This document shows, piece after piece, positions 25,349 through 34,665 of a stretch of DNA of 64,000 bases. Location of the stretch: contig JBBDYH010000161.1 of NCBI GenBank assembly GCA_040901795.1, forward strand, positions 1 through 64,000, written 5' to 3'. The notes beneath the pieces are model-generated. The model saw only the letters and a program-made list of their open reading frames with translations, was not told the origin of the DNA and did not search any database. Made by a program: the position numbers and the translations under genes. This stretch comes from JBBDYH01 sp040901795 (lineage in GTDB: Bacteria > Planctomycetota > Planctomycetia > Pirellulales > JALHPA01). The stretch's first letter is position 1; every line of letters begins with the position of its first letter.

Positions 25349-26368
25349 TTATTCCGGCTTCCGCGGCGCGGGCACAACCAGCGTCATCCCCGGCCGCAGG
25401 TCCCGAGGTGTGCGAAGCTGCTGTCGATTGGCCGCCATCAGCTCCGACTGCCGACCGATGTCTCCATACACCTTGCGCGCAATCAGGGCCAATGTATCGT
25501 GGGCCTGGACAATATACGTTTCCGTAGACGAACTTGGTGGTGCAAAGGCCGACGGTGTCGAACTTACGTCTGGTCCACGCGCAGCGTCTGGCGGTGCGGC
25601 GACTAGCGGCGCAACCGCGCTCAGGCCGGTTGACCGTGACTCGACCGCCGAATCCGCGGGCCGCACAAAATCCGGCGGTGGAATCCGCAGCTCTTTGCCG
25701 ATCGGCAGCAGCTCAGGTGTCGCCAAGACATCCCGGTTGTGCTCGAACAGGTCCAGATATCGCCCCTCGGCACCGAGATAACGCTGCGCAATCGCCGCCA
25801 AGGTGTCGCCATCGATGATCTTGTGGCGCTTGCCGGTCGCCGCAGCGCCTGGCAGCGGCCGATGATCAGCAAACCGCTCGAACACGCCGGAACTTCGCGC
25901 AGGCAAGGCGGCCGAACCTGGTTCGCTCGGCCGGTTGACCGTCTGCCGCTTGGGTGAAGTTTCGGCTTGCGTGCCCGCGCCCTTTGCGCTCGACCGATAG
26001 CTCGCCGGCCGTTGGAGGGAGGAACCGCCCGAGTTTCCCTCGGGTTGAAGCGCGACCGGTCCCAGCTTCGAGCCGCTATCTTGAGCTGTCGTGGCAGCTC
26101 GCTCAGCCGCAGTTTGATCGCCAACGTCGGCCGGCTTGTGGTCCCAGCCATACGGCTCGATGCGCCCCGCCAACGACGGTTCGACGGCCGGAGGGGCCTT
26201 CAAATCGGATCCGCGGCTGGAGCGGGCCGACGGGTCGGACGCCGCTGTTTTCCTCGACGCGGTTGGCGTCTCGGCAGGCTCCTCGCGGCGAAACAAAAAC
26301 GCCGCGCCGACCCCGACGATCAGGATGGCGACCGCGATGGCAAGTTTCGTCCGCCGGCCGGTCAGCAT
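25349..26368 (-). CDS. Membrane-anchored double LysM protein
   Basis: A 339-residue protein from the ATG at 26368. It has one N-terminal transmembrane segment (LAIAVAILIVGVGAAFLF), a long disordered Pro/Ser/Ala-rich region, and two LysM domains near the C-terminus: HKIIDGDTLAAIAQRYLG ... LLPIGKELRIP (about 185-235) and YIVQAHDTLALIARKVYG ... LRPGMTLVVP (about 285-335). LysM domains bind peptidoglycan glycan strands. The topology would put them outside the cytoplasm. An upstream 22-residue extension is less likely. Confidence 0.9.
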   Translation of the reverse strand: MLTGRRTKLAIAVAILIVGVGAAFLFRREEPAETPTASRKTAASDPSARSSRGSDLKAPPAVEPSLAGRIEPYGWDHKPADVGDQTAAERAATTAQDSGSKLGPVALQPEGNSGGSSLQRPASYRSSAKGAGTQAETSPKRQTVNRPSEPGSAALPARSSGVFERFADHRPLPGAAATGKRHKIIDGDTLAAIAQRYLGAEGRYLDLFEHNRDVLATPELLPIGKELRIPPPDFVRPADSAVESRSTGLSAVAPLVAAPPDAARGPDVSSTPSAFAPPSSSTETYIVQAHDTLALIARKVYGDIGRQSELMAANRQQLRTPRDLRPGMTLVVPAPRKPE

Positions 26369-26698
26369 AGCTCGTACAACCGTTACGACAACAGAAAGCG
26401 GCGCAAGCCAAGGTGGCTTGACGCACACTCGCAAGCCATGAGGCGCCGAAGCGCAACATGTCTCTTTCTTTCGTTATCGAACGAGCGGGCCGAAGGGTTG
26501 GACAAGAAGCAGTCGCAATCGGCGAATCCATGCGCATCCAGCCGCTACGCTCGCTTTATGCGATAAGCCTTCGCGCCGGGTAGCGGGGGGGGGCCACTGA
26601 CAAGCAGGAGCTTGTCAGTGGCAGACAACACGGCCGCAATTCAAAACCGTTGACAAGCGCGGCGCTTGTCAGTGCCACCCAGTATCAACACGCTTCGG
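26369..26698. other. Gene-free stretch with two TGACAAGC hairpins
   Basis: Between the LysM gene and the 3' end of secDF. No gene is supported. CCACTGACAAGC-AGGA-GCTTGTCAGTGG (26594-26621) and TGACAAGCGC-G-GCGCTTGTCA (26651-26671, followed by GTGCCACCC) are perfect hairpins of the family found at 23-45. They lie just beyond the secDF stop on its 3' side. Confidence 0.8.
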
Positions 26699-29600
26699 TT
26701 ACGCTCGCATCGCCACTTCGGTTCCCCGCCGCGAAACGGGCCGTGTGGTGGTCGGCTTGCGGAGCCAGAGGACCAACGGGGCGGCAATCCAGACGGTGCT
26801 GTAGGTGCCGGAGACGATGCCGATCAGCATCGCAAACGCGAAGGGATGAATCTCCTGACCGCCCCAGATATACAGAATGATCGTGACGATCAGCACCGTG
26901 CCGGAGGTAAGGATCGTCCGGCCGAGCGTCTGGTTGACCGCCTTGTTGATCATGTCCTTGGTGATCTCCGGGCTTTTGCCCTTGATCTCGCGGATGCGGT
27001 CAAAGATCACGATCGTGTCGTTGATCGAGAACCCGACGATCGTCAACAGCGCCGCCACCACGTCGAGGCTGATCTTGAACGGATCGACCATCGCCCAACC
27101 GAGAAACGGCGCGATGTAATAGCTCACCGCCAACGCGGCCACCGTCACGAGCACGTCGTGGACCAAGGCCACCACCGCCGCCAGGCCGAACACGATGTTC
27201 TGAAACCGCACCCAGACGTAAATCACGATCATCACCATGCTGGCCAGGACGGCGTAGATGGCCATGATTCGGGCGTGGCCGGCCACTTTGCCGCCGATGG
27301 TGTTCGCGCCCCGAAAGACCGGCGTCTCGGCCAGTTCGCTTTGCACGTGCGTTAAGACCAGTTCGACGCGCTCGGGCGGCAGCGTGGTGTTGATCTTCCA
27401 AGAGCCGAACAACCGAGTGTTCAGCTCATCTTGCGTCGATTTGACCTCCTCCAGCAGAAACTGAGCCGGCTGCAGCTTAAGCTGGTCGGCGGCAGCTTCC
27501 AGTCGGGCCAGCAAGGCATCGCGATTGATGCCTTCCTTAAATGTGAGCGTCGTCACGCTGCCGCCGGCAAAGGCGGCCTGCGCTGTGTCGGGACGCTCCG
27601 CGACTGGAGCGAATGCGCTGGGCAATGTCGCGTCTGAAGGGGTTTTGGACGTCTCTACAGCGCCCTTTGCAGGCAGTGCGGATGACTGTTTCTCAGCCGG
27701 CGCGTCCTGGTCTTCCTTATCGTCCGAAGGCGTTTGCTTTCCGCGTTCCGCCTTGGCGTCCTCGGCATCGCTGACCGGCTCTTCTTTATCGGAGGAATCG
27801 CTTTTCGCCGCATTAGCCTTCGCTGGCGCATCACCTTTCTTAGTCGCCGAGTCCTGCGCCTCGTCCTGCAACAGCGCAATTGCCTGAGTAGCCGCTAAGG
27901 CCAGCCACGGTCTGGTCAGGCGCGCCGCCGATGCTTGCGGCTCCTTAGGCTCAGACTTCTCTTTGGTCTCATCCTTTGCCGGTTCGTCCGTTTCCTCGGC
28001 GGACTTCTCTTCAACTTTATCGTTTTCCGCTTCGGGCTTTACCGCCGGCTCTTTCGCCTCCTCGTTGACCTTCGTGCCTTTCACCTCGGTCTTCGCCGGC
28101 GGAATCTTTGCGCCCTCATTCGCCGAAGCCTTCGCATCCGTTTTTTCAGCCGACACCCCGGTCGCTACTGATCCCGCTGACGCTTCCGGCCGCGAATAAT
28201 TCATCTCATACACTTCGAGCTTGTCGCCGAACATTTTCTGCAATAGCTCTTCGACGTCCTCGATATTCGCGAGCGACGTGTCGACCTTGTAGTAGCGGCT
28301 TTTGCCCTCCGCGTCTGGTGTACCCACGGTGCTGACGGTGACGTCTTCCAGCCGCGGCTGGCTCTCGTCGCTGGGGTCGACAATCTGCCGCACTTCGGCC
28401 ACGGTCAGTGCATGATTCTCGTCGAGCACGATCTGCACCGACGAGCCGCCGGTAAAATCGATGCCGAACAGGCCTTCGCCCCGGCTCACGGCGGCAACCA
28501 TACCGCCAATGACAATCAACAGCGAGAACCCAATCGCATATTTCGTCGGCCGCACGAAATCGAAACTCGGCGCGTCGAACATCTTCATCATCTTCAGCTC
28601 GCTGATCCAACGCCGCCGCTCGGCGACGTCGAAGATCGTCCGGGCCACATAGACCGCCGTATACAGGTTCAACAACAGGCCCAAAATCAGCGTGATGGCG
28701 AACCCCTTGAGCTGATCCGTGCCGATGGCGTACAAGACCACGCCCGTCAACAGCGTGGTCAGGTTGCTATCGACGATGGTCGACATCGCCCGCGAAAAGC
28801 CGTTGCGAATCGCCATCCGCAACGCCGCCCCGCGCTGCAACTCTTCGCGCATCCGCTCGTAGATCAGCACGTTGGCGTCGACCGCCATGCCGACGCTCAG
28901 CACCAAACCCGCCAGGCCGGCCAGTGTGAAGGCCGCGTTCAGCGTGATCATCAGCGCCGCGACCAAGATCAGGTTCATCATCACCGCCACGTCGGCCACG
29001 ATGCCGGAAAAGCGGTAGTACGCCAACATGAACATCAGGATCATGATCGTCGAGACGATCATCGTGATCGAGCCGTTGCGGATCGTATCGGCCCCCAACT
29101 GCGGGCTGATGCTCGTTTCGCTGACCGGCGTCTTGTCGAGCGCGGCGGGCAGGCTGCCGGCGTTCAGAATGTCGACCAGGAACTGCACTTTTTCTTGCGT
29201 AAAGCTGCCGTGGATCTGACCTTGCGAGGTGATCACCTCCTCCAACCCCGCCGCCGAAAACAGCCGTCCATCCAGGATAATGGCCAACTGCTGTTTGAAA
29301 CCGGTCGACGCATCCGGCACGTTCTCTTCGGTAAGCTGGCCGAACAGCACGGCGCCTTCCGAGTCGAACGTAAAGTTAACCGCGGGTTGCCCGATTTCGT
29401 CATATCCGCTGGCAGCCCGGTCGAGATAACCGCCGGTTACGTTGTACTCATCGATGCGCACCAGGACCTCCACCTCGTCCGCCTGGTTCACGCGCGTTTC
29501 CAGGCCCTCGGTGGATTGCACCTGCTCGGTGTCGAGCAAGACCCACTTGGCGACCAGTTGATCGCCGTCGAAGACCTGTTTGGCCGGACTCTTTTCCGCC

Positions 29601-30391
29601 AGGTCGATCGCGTCTTTGTCCCTGACCAAATTGGCGATGATCCGGAACTCGAGTAACCCGGCCGTGCTGATCTTGTCTTTGATCAATTCGATTTCGTGCG
29701 AATCGACTTCTGGGATGATGATCTCAACCTGCTGTTCGCCGAACTTACGGACGATCACTTCCTTTTGTCCGCCGGGATTGATCCGCGTGTTGAGTGCGCG
29801 AATCATTTCATCCATGTTCACGGCACCGGCTTCTTCACCGCTGGCGGCATTGAAGACGATGGCCGTGCCGCCGTCCTCCTGATCGCGACGCAGCGCCGAC
29901 AACTCGAGATTGGCAAACTCAATGCCTTCGACGGTCGCTTCGATTTCGTCAAGAGTTTCTTCGTCATCGCTGGGCGTGGTGACAACAATCTGATTGCCGC
30001 CGCGAAGAGTGGCCTCGGTATCGGCCTCGATTCGATCCTCGAGATAGTTCCGAATGCGGTCGAGTGGGCCGTCCAGACTAAGGGTCTCTTCCTGGTCCTC
30101 GACAACCTCATAGATCAGGATGACGCCACCCTTCAGGTCGATCCCCAGCTTGGGTGGCCAGCGCCACGCACAGATGACCACACCGGCGATCAACGAGAAC
30201 AGGATCACCCCAAAGCGGAACGAATAGTCCGGCATCCGCCAGGTCTTGCTCAGCCATTTGCCCACCGCCCAGGAGACCCCGATGATCAACAAGGCGGCCA
30301 CGAAGCGAAACCACGCCTCCTGGTGGAATGCAATCGGCGCCGGCGCGGCGGTCGCCTGCCCCAAGAGCGGGAATAAATTGGCAAAGGACAT
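26699..30391 (-). CDS. secDF: SecD-SecF fusion protein-export subunit
   Basis: A 1230-residue fusion of SecD and SecF, which use the proton gradient to help draw proteins out of the Sec channel. SecD part: N-terminal TM, GIDLKGGVILIYEV, then a six-TM domain with AGLAGLVLSVGMAVDANVLIYERMREEL. SecF part (from about residue 615): GIDFTGGSSVQIVL and DVVAALLTIVGFSINDTIVIFDRIREI. Between the SecF N-terminal domain strand (EVYEMNYSRPEA) and TLTFKEGINRD about 200 residues (roughly 730-930) form an acidic/lysine/alanine-rich insertion without fold. The gene follows yajC, with tgt further upstream, the classical order. Confidence 0.95.
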   Translation of the reverse strand: MSFANLFPLLGQATAAPAPIAFHQEAWFRFVAALLIIGVSWAVGKWLSKTWRMPDYSFRFGVILFSLIAGVVICAWRWPPKLGIDLKGGVILIYEVVEDQEETLSLDGPLDRIRNYLEDRIEADTEATLRGGNQIVVTTPSDDEETLDEIEATVEGIEFANLELSALRRDQEDGGTAIVFNAASGEEAGAVNMDEMIRALNTRINPGGQKEVIVRKFGEQQVEIIIPEVDSHEIELIKDKISTAGLLEFRIIANLVRDKDAIDLAEKSPAKQVFDGDQLVAKWVLLDTEQVQSTEGLETRVNQADEVEVLVRIDEYNVTGGYLDRAASGYDEIGQPAVNFTFDSEGAVLFGQLTEENVPDASTGFKQQLAIILDGRLFSAAGLEEVITSQGQIHGSFTQEKVQFLVDILNAGSLPAALDKTPVSETSISPQLGADTIRNGSITMIVSTIMILMFMLAYYRFSGIVADVAVMMNLILVAALMITLNAAFTLAGLAGLVLSVGMAVDANVLIYERMREELQRGAALRMAIRNGFSRAMSTIVDSNLTTLLTGVVLYAIGTDQLKGFAITLILGLLLNLYTAVYVARTIFDVAERRRWISELKMMKMFDAPSFDFVRPTKYAIGFSLLIVIGGMVAAVSRGEGLFGIDFTGGSSVQIVLDENHALTVAEVRQIVDPSDESQPRLEDVTVSTVGTPDAEGKSRYYKVDTSLANIEDVEELLQKMFGDKLEVYEMNYSRPEASAGSVATGVSAEKTDAKASANEGAKIPPAKTEVKGTKVNEEAKEPAVKPEAENDKVEEKSAEETDEPAKDETKEKSEPKEPQASAARLTRPWLALAATQAIALLQDEAQDSATKKGDAPAKANAAKSDSSDKEEPVSDAEDAKAERGKQTPSDDKEDQDAPAEKQSSALPAKGAVETSKTPSDATLPSAFAPVAERPDTAQAAFAGGSVTTLTFKEGINRDALLARLEAAADQLKLQPAQFLLEEVKSTQDELNTRLFGSWKINTTLPPERVELVLTHVQSELAETPVFRGANTIGGKVAGHARIMAIYAVLASMVMIVIYVWVRFQNIVFGLAAVVALVHDVLVTVAALAVSYYIAPFLGWAMVDPFKISLDVVAALLTIVGFSINDTIVIFDRIREIKGKSPEITKDMINKAVNQTLGRTILTSGTVLIVTIILYIWGGQEIHPFAFAMLIGIVSGTYSTVWIAAPLVLWLRKPTTTRPVSRRGTEVAMRA

Positions 30392-30408
30392 GGGTTATCT
30401 TCCTGCGA

Positions 30409-30789
30409 TTACTTGGCTGGTTTGTCCGGCTCGGCGGACTGTTCGCTGATCACTCGCGCAATCGCCGCGAACGTGACGTCGATCTTGGTATTGTTGGCTT
30501 CGTCGATCTTCAGCGTGACGCGGTCTTGCTCGCGTTGCACGTCGAACACCTTGCCGTAAATGCCGCCGATGGTCACGACTTTGTCGTTCTTCTTCAAGCC
30601 GGAGAGCAAGTTTGCGTGCTCTTTGTGCTTGCGCCGCTCCGGCCGCAGCAGGATGAAGTAGAACAACAGCCCGATCAACAACAGCGGAAAGAGGCTGGTA
30701 AAGGCGTTGCCGCCGCCTACGCCCTCCTCGGGCGCAGCTTCTTTCCCGACTTGGGCCAGAATCGCGGAAAAGGCCGAGAAGAGTGACAT
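30409..30789 (-). CDS. yajC: Preprotein translocase accessory subunit YajC
   Basis: A 126-residue protein from the internal ATG at 30789. It has a TM segment (SLFPLLLIGLLFYFILLRPE) followed by RRKHKEHANLLSGLKKNDKVVTIGGIYGKV, the YajC signature, and a C-terminal beta domain (DRVTLKIDEANNTKIDVTFAAI). YajC associates with SecDF. It lies 17 bp upstream of secDF on the same strand. Confidence 0.95.
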   Translation of the reverse strand: MSLFSAFSAILAQVGKEAAPEEGVGGGNAFTSLFPLLLIGLLFYFILLRPERRKHKEHANLLSGLKKNDKVVTIGGIYGKVFDVQREQDRVTLKIDEANNTKIDVTFAAIARVISEQSAEPDKPAK

Positions 30790-31000
30790 GAAGACGACGA
30801 TTCCTGAACCCAAGAAATGGAGCGCCCGGCCTGCGGTCCCAAGCAACGGAGAAGAAAGCCCCAACCTCTTGGGCTGCTTCTGCGAGAATTGGCTTGACCC
30901 AATGGTCCCAGGCCCGCCGGCCGGTGCAGCGTAAGCCCGTATCTTACGCCCTGATTGCCCAAACCAGCAAGGGCACGTGAATCGGCAAACTCCCTCGTAC

Positions 31001-31051
31001 GACGGACTTCCAAGTCCGTCGCGCCTTTAGGACGGACTAGGAAGTCCGTCC
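31001..31051. repeat. Tandem GACGGACTT hairpins
   Basis: GACGGACTT-CC-AAGTCCGTC (31001-31020) is followed by GGACGGACT-AGGA-AGTCCGTCC (31030-31051). The two loops are reverse complements in part, as in the other hairpin arrays. They lie between yajC and the small membrane gene of the tgt operon, so RNA from this operon would fold here. Confidence 0.85.
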
Positions 31052-31131
31052 TACATTTAGCGGCGGCAACCGCAGCGCAGTTTTGTCATCCTCAGCGCAG
31101 CATGCCATCCTCAGCGCAGCGAAGGATCTCC

Positions 31132-31347
31132 TCACGGCCATTGCCGCCCAAACAGATTCACCGAAGTGTATGCCAGCACGACGACGCCAATCACCAGCGC
31201 AAAGGCGACGCCCACATAGTCGCCCTTGAGGTAGAACCAAACGGCCAGCGGCAGCATCGCCAACCCGGCGATGAATTGGAGGATATGCAGCGGCTTGCGT
31301 TGGCGGGGCATGTCGGTCTGGGTTGATTCAAGCTTTACGGTCGTCAT
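31132..31347 (-). CDS. Small two-TM membrane protein
   Basis: A 71-residue protein starting MTTVKLESTQTDMPRQRK. Two hydrophobic segments, LHILQFIAGLAMLPLAVWFYL and VGVAFALVIGVVVLAYTSV, form a helical hairpin. Its start overlaps the end of tgt by 20 bp, so it is translationally coupled and belongs to the tgt-yajC-secDF operon. No family is recognised. An upstream extension of 27 residues is open but would overlap tgt further. Confidence 0.75.
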   Translation of the reverse strand: MTTVKLESTQTDMPRQRKPLHILQFIAGLAMLPLAVWFYLKGDYVGVAFALVIGVVVLAYTSVNLFGRQWP

Positions 31348-32485
31348 CGCGGCAAGAATCACCGGCCGGTTCGCCGCCCCAGACCGTCCGTTTCGCTTCG
31401 TAAAACTCCAAAAAGCGGTCTGCCGCAATCGCCTCGCGCGCTCCGCGCAGCAAACGCTGATAGTACGTTAGATTGTGGGCGGTAAGCAGGATCGGCCCCA
31501 GCATCTCGTGACTCATGAACAGGTGGCGAATGTAACCTCTGCTATGCCGACAGGCAATGCACGGGCACCCCTCCTCCAGCGGCCGGTCGTCGGCGAGATA
31601 TTGCTGGTTGCGAAGCTTCAGGTAGCCCTGGTCGGTAAACGCCATCGCATTGCGGCCGTTCCGAGTGGGCAGGACGCAGTCGAACAGGTCGATCCCGCGA
31701 CGAATCGCTTCCAACAGGTCGATCGGCCGGCCGACGCCCATCAGGTACCGCGGTTTGTCGGCCGGCATGGCGGGCACAGTCGCGTCGAGGATGCGATACA
31801 TTTCCTCGGGCGTCTCGCCGACACTCAGGCCCCCCACGGCGTAGCCTGGGAAGTCGAGCCGCATAAGCTGCTCGGTACACCACAATCGCAGATCGAGATC
31901 GAGGCCGCCTTGAATGATTGCGAACTGCGCCTGGTCTCCGCGCGTCGCCGCGCGCTGGCACCGCTCTGCCCAGCGCACGCTCCGCTGCGTTGCATCCTTC
32001 ACCAGCTCCGCTGGGCTCTTAATCGCGACGACATGATCGAGCACCATCGCCACGTCGCTGCCGAGCGCCTCCTGAATCTCAATGGCCCGCTCCGGCGATA
32101 GCTCAACGAGCGTGCCGTCGATATGCGAGCGAAATGTCGCCCGCTCTTCGGTCACCTTGACCATCTGCGCCAGGCTGAACACCTGAAACCCGCCGCTGTC
32201 AGTCAGGATTGGGCCTTCCCAACCCATGAAGCGATGCAGGCCGCCGAGCCGTTCGACGAGTTTTTCCCCTGGCCGCAGCGTAAGGTGATAGGTATTGGCC
32301 AACACCATCTCGGCGCCGGTGGTGCGCACCTGGTCGATGGTCAAGCCCTTGATCGTCCCCTGTGTGCCGACGGGCATGAACGCCGGCATCTCGACCGGGC
32401 CGTGCGGCGTGTAGAAGGTGCTGTGGCGCGCGGCAGTGCGAGAGTCGGTGTGGTGCAGGGCGAAAGAAAACTGGGCGAAATGCAT
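31328..32485 (-). CDS. tgt: Queuine tRNA-ribosyltransferase
   Basis: A 385-residue TGT. Conserved elements are MPAFMPVGTQGTIKGLT, the substrate-site Asp in ILTDSGGFQVFSL, GGLSVGE and the catalytic Asp in DLFDCVLPTRNGRN, and the zinc site CPCIACRHSRGYIRHLF plus a downstream His. The enzyme swaps guanine 34 for a queuosine precursor in GUN-anticodon tRNAs. It heads the operon tgt-(membrane protein)-yajC-secDF. The ATG at 32485 starts the conserved N-terminus. Confidence 0.97.
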   Translation of the reverse strand: MHFAQFSFALHHTDSRTAARHSTFYTPHGPVEMPAFMPVGTQGTIKGLTIDQVRTTGAEMVLANTYHLTLRPGEKLVERLGGLHRFMGWEGPILTDSGGFQVFSLAQMVKVTEERATFRSHIDGTLVELSPERAIEIQEALGSDVAMVLDHVVAIKSPAELVKDATQRSVRWAERCQRAATRGDQAQFAIIQGGLDLDLRLWCTEQLMRLDFPGYAVGGLSVGETPEEMYRILDATVPAMPADKPRYLMGVGRPIDLLEAIRRGIDLFDCVLPTRNGRNAMAFTDQGYLKLRNQQYLADDRPLEEGCPCIACRHSRGYIRHLFMSHEMLGPILLTAHNLTYYQRLLRGAREAIAADRFLEFYEAKRTVWGGEPAGDSCRDDDRKA

Positions 32486-32520
32486 CTCAAACGAATGCAC
32501 GCTCAAACACGTAAAAGGTG

Positions 32521-32844
32521 CTACGACGTGAGCATGTCACACTCGGGTTGACCACGCCCCTGCTTCCAGAGTTCTGCGCGCTCTCTCCAAGCCGCTTCAA
32601 AGCTTGGCCAATCATGTAGAGTTTCAGGATCGAAATCGGCCCCATTCGGCCAGACCACTGTATGCACCTCCGCGTCGACCCGCACGCGGCTGAAGAGTTC
32701 TGGATCGCCGAGCGGTTCATAAATCTCTCCGGCAAGAACCGCTGAGAGATCGATCGTCCGCTCCAGTCCATCATCAAATCGCACCCACAACGTATGTGGG
32801 CCGACGACTTTGACATCCATGATTTTAATAATGCGATGATTCAT
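32521..32844 (-). CDS. DUF2442 domain protein
   Basis: A 107-residue DUF2442 protein: LWVRFDDGLERTIDLSAVLAGEIYEPLGDPELFSRVRVDAEVHTVVWPNGADFDPETL (in several segments). Members often accompany DUF4160 proteins as possible toxin-antitoxin components, but no DUF4160 gene is adjacent here. It lies 36 bp upstream of tgt on the same strand, so could share its transcript. Function not known. Confidence 0.87.
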   Translation of the reverse strand: MNHRIIKIMDVKVVGPHTLWVRFDDGLERTIDLSAVLAGEIYEPLGDPELFSRVRVDAEVHTVVWPNGADFDPETLHDWPSFEAAWRERAELWKQGRGQPECDMLTS

Positions 32845-32901
32845 ACGTCACTTCAGAGGTTCAATTGAGTCTGGCTTCCGTCCGGCCTGCCACGCAGGGC
32901 C

Positions 32902-34311
32902 TCAAAACAACTGCTCAATCGGCTGACCGCGATCGACGAGGTCCATGATCTCGCGCGGCAGGCCGGATTGTAGTCGCAGTTGCGGCACGTCGAAGAGCGC
33001 GTGTAAGAGCGTCGCCATCAAATGCGGCGTGCTGACCGGGTCGCCGGTTGGCGCCGCGGCCGCGCGGTCCGAGTCGCCAATCACCTGTCCCATCTTCAGG
33101 CCGCCGCCGGCGAAGGCCAACGTGCAGAGCTTCGTCCAGTGATCGCGGCCGCCGCGCGCGTTGATCTTCGGCGTGCGGCCAAAGTCGCCGGTGATCACCA
33201 ACAGGATCTTGTCGCTCAACCCGCGCGCCTCGACATCCTCCAGAAACGCCGACACCGCCTTGTCCAGCGGCCGCCCCAGCATCTCCATGCCGCGATGGAT
33301 GCCGGGATTGTTGCTGTCGGCGTGCATGTCCCAGCCGGCAGAGTGGATCGTCACAAAGCCGCAACCCGCCTCGCACATTCGCCGCGCCAACAAGAGATGC
33401 CGCCCGAGCTGACAGGGCATGAACTTCTTGTGGCCGACCTGATAGCCGCTGGTGTTATAGCGCTCCACGATGCGGCGGTCTTCTTTCGTCACATCAAACG
33501 CCTGCGTCGCGCCGCCGAGGATAAGCTGAAACGCTTGTTCCTCGAACCGATCGTAACCGACCAGCGAACCGCTCGTGTCCGCCTCGCGCTTCATCCGGTC
33601 GAGCGATCGCAACAGCTCGCGGCGGTTGTCGAGCCGCGCCTCCGGCATGCGAAGCTGCATGTTCGTCACCGTCGGCCCACCGCCGGCTGGGTCGAACGGT
33701 CCGTACGATACACCGAGCGGCCCCGCCGCCGAGCCAACCTCCACGCGCTTTTTCTCATTGCGATACTGCGGATCGATCTCGTCCGTTTGCAACAGGCCAT
33801 ACGTCGGCATGCCGGTCGACGGGTGGTTCGCCCCGCGCAGCCGGGTATAGGCCGAGCCGATGCTGAAGCCGTTGGCCTCTTTGCCATCGACGCTGGTGCC
33901 GCCGGTCAGCACGTGGCGGATGGCCTTCTCGTGGTCCCCCACGAGGTGCTGAAACGTCCGCACGATCGCCATGCGGTGGGCGTGCCGCGCAAGCTGCGGA
34001 AACGTGCCGCCGAATGTCACGCCCGCCAGCGTCGTCTTGACCTCGCCCGTCGCGCTGCGGACCCCGTCGGGGGCGTTCATCTTGGGGTCAAACGTCTCGA
34101 TGTGGCTGGCGCCGCCGGAGAGAAACAAGAGCACCACCGCCTTGTCGCGGATAAAGTCGGAACCGCGCGCGGCGGCTTGCAACTGATTCTTCAGGCCCAA
34201 GAGTCCGCCAAGCGTCCAACCGCCCAGTCCCAGCGTGCCCACGCGGAGAAAATCGCGGCGCGACACGCCCGCACAGTTGCGAGCATCATGCGCCGAGTAG
34301 AGCGTGAGCAT
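32902..34311 (-). CDS. DUF1501 protein with Tat signal
   Basis: A 469-residue DUF1501 protein, a sulfatase-fold family very common in planctomycetes. The N-terminus has a twin-arginine signal (SRRDFLRVGTLGLGG), then VVLLFLSGGASHIETFDPKM, GDHEKAIRHVLTGG and, near the end, LLVITGDFGRTPKINARGGRDHW with the His/Asp pattern of alkaline-phosphatase-like metal sites. Start at the ATG at 34311 gives the Tat signal at residues about 17-40. Such genes usually follow a DUF1553 gene; here it stands alone. The substrate is unknown. Confidence 0.92.
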   Translation of the reverse strand: MLTLYSAHDARNCAGVSRRDFLRVGTLGLGGWTLGGLLGLKNQLQAAARGSDFIRDKAVVLLFLSGGASHIETFDPKMNAPDGVRSATGEVKTTLAGVTFGGTFPQLARHAHRMAIVRTFQHLVGDHEKAIRHVLTGGTSVDGKEANGFSIGSAYTRLRGANHPSTGMPTYGLLQTDEIDPQYRNEKKRVEVGSAAGPLGVSYGPFDPAGGGPTVTNMQLRMPEARLDNRRELLRSLDRMKREADTSGSLVGYDRFEEQAFQLILGGATQAFDVTKEDRRIVERYNTSGYQVGHKKFMPCQLGRHLLLARRMCEAGCGFVTIHSAGWDMHADSNNPGIHRGMEMLGRPLDKAVSAFLEDVEARGLSDKILLVITGDFGRTPKINARGGRDHWTKLCTLAFAGGGLKMGQVIGDSDRAAAAPTGDPVSTPHLMATLLHALFDVPQLRLQSGLPREIMDLVDRGQPIEQLF

Positions 34312-34421
34312 GGCGTCCTCGGAGGGAAAGGCTTTCACCTGGGACGATGAGCAACTTCGGCAATTGTAACATCCGCGGGAACTGACCGACATCACTCAGC
34401 GGTCTTATACAAAGCGCCGAA

Positions 34422-34601
34422 TCATCCGCGACTCTCGTAGGTCGCCTTAACTTCCTCCCAAGGAGTGACGTTGTCTGGCGCTGCGAGATAATCGTTGAGC
34501 CGCCGATTCAGCTCAGCGCGCAGCTCTTCATTCACGGCAGGCGGCGGCGAATCGTCTTCAATGTTGTCCCCAATCCCTTCAAAACGATCCAGCCGTTCCA
34601 T
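34422..34601 (-). CDS. Small addiction-module-like protein
   Basis: A 59-residue protein starting MERLDRFEGI and ending TPWEEVKATYESRG. The C-terminal PWEEVKA resembles the end of small antitoxins of the ParE/RelE-partner type. No toxin gene follows. Upstream of its start are GTCTCC-type simple repeats (34621-34665) that could lead to an incorrect longer frame. Weak assignment. Confidence 0.5.
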   Translation of the reverse strand: MERLDRFEGIGDNIEDDSPPPAVNEELRAELNRRLNDYLAAPDNVTPWEEVKATYESRG

Positions 34602-34665
34602 GTCGCCATCTCCCCCGCTCCTGGTCTCCCAGTCTCCTTGTCTCCCTGTCTCCCTGTCTTCCACC

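Noticed and set aside
28412..29656. Open frame opposite secDF
   Set aside because: Antisense shadow; His/Asp/Arg-rich composition typical of reversed coding sequence.
33022..34350. Open frame on + strand opposite the DUF1501 gene
   Set aside because: Shadow of the real gene; composition is Arg/Ala-rich with no family motifs.
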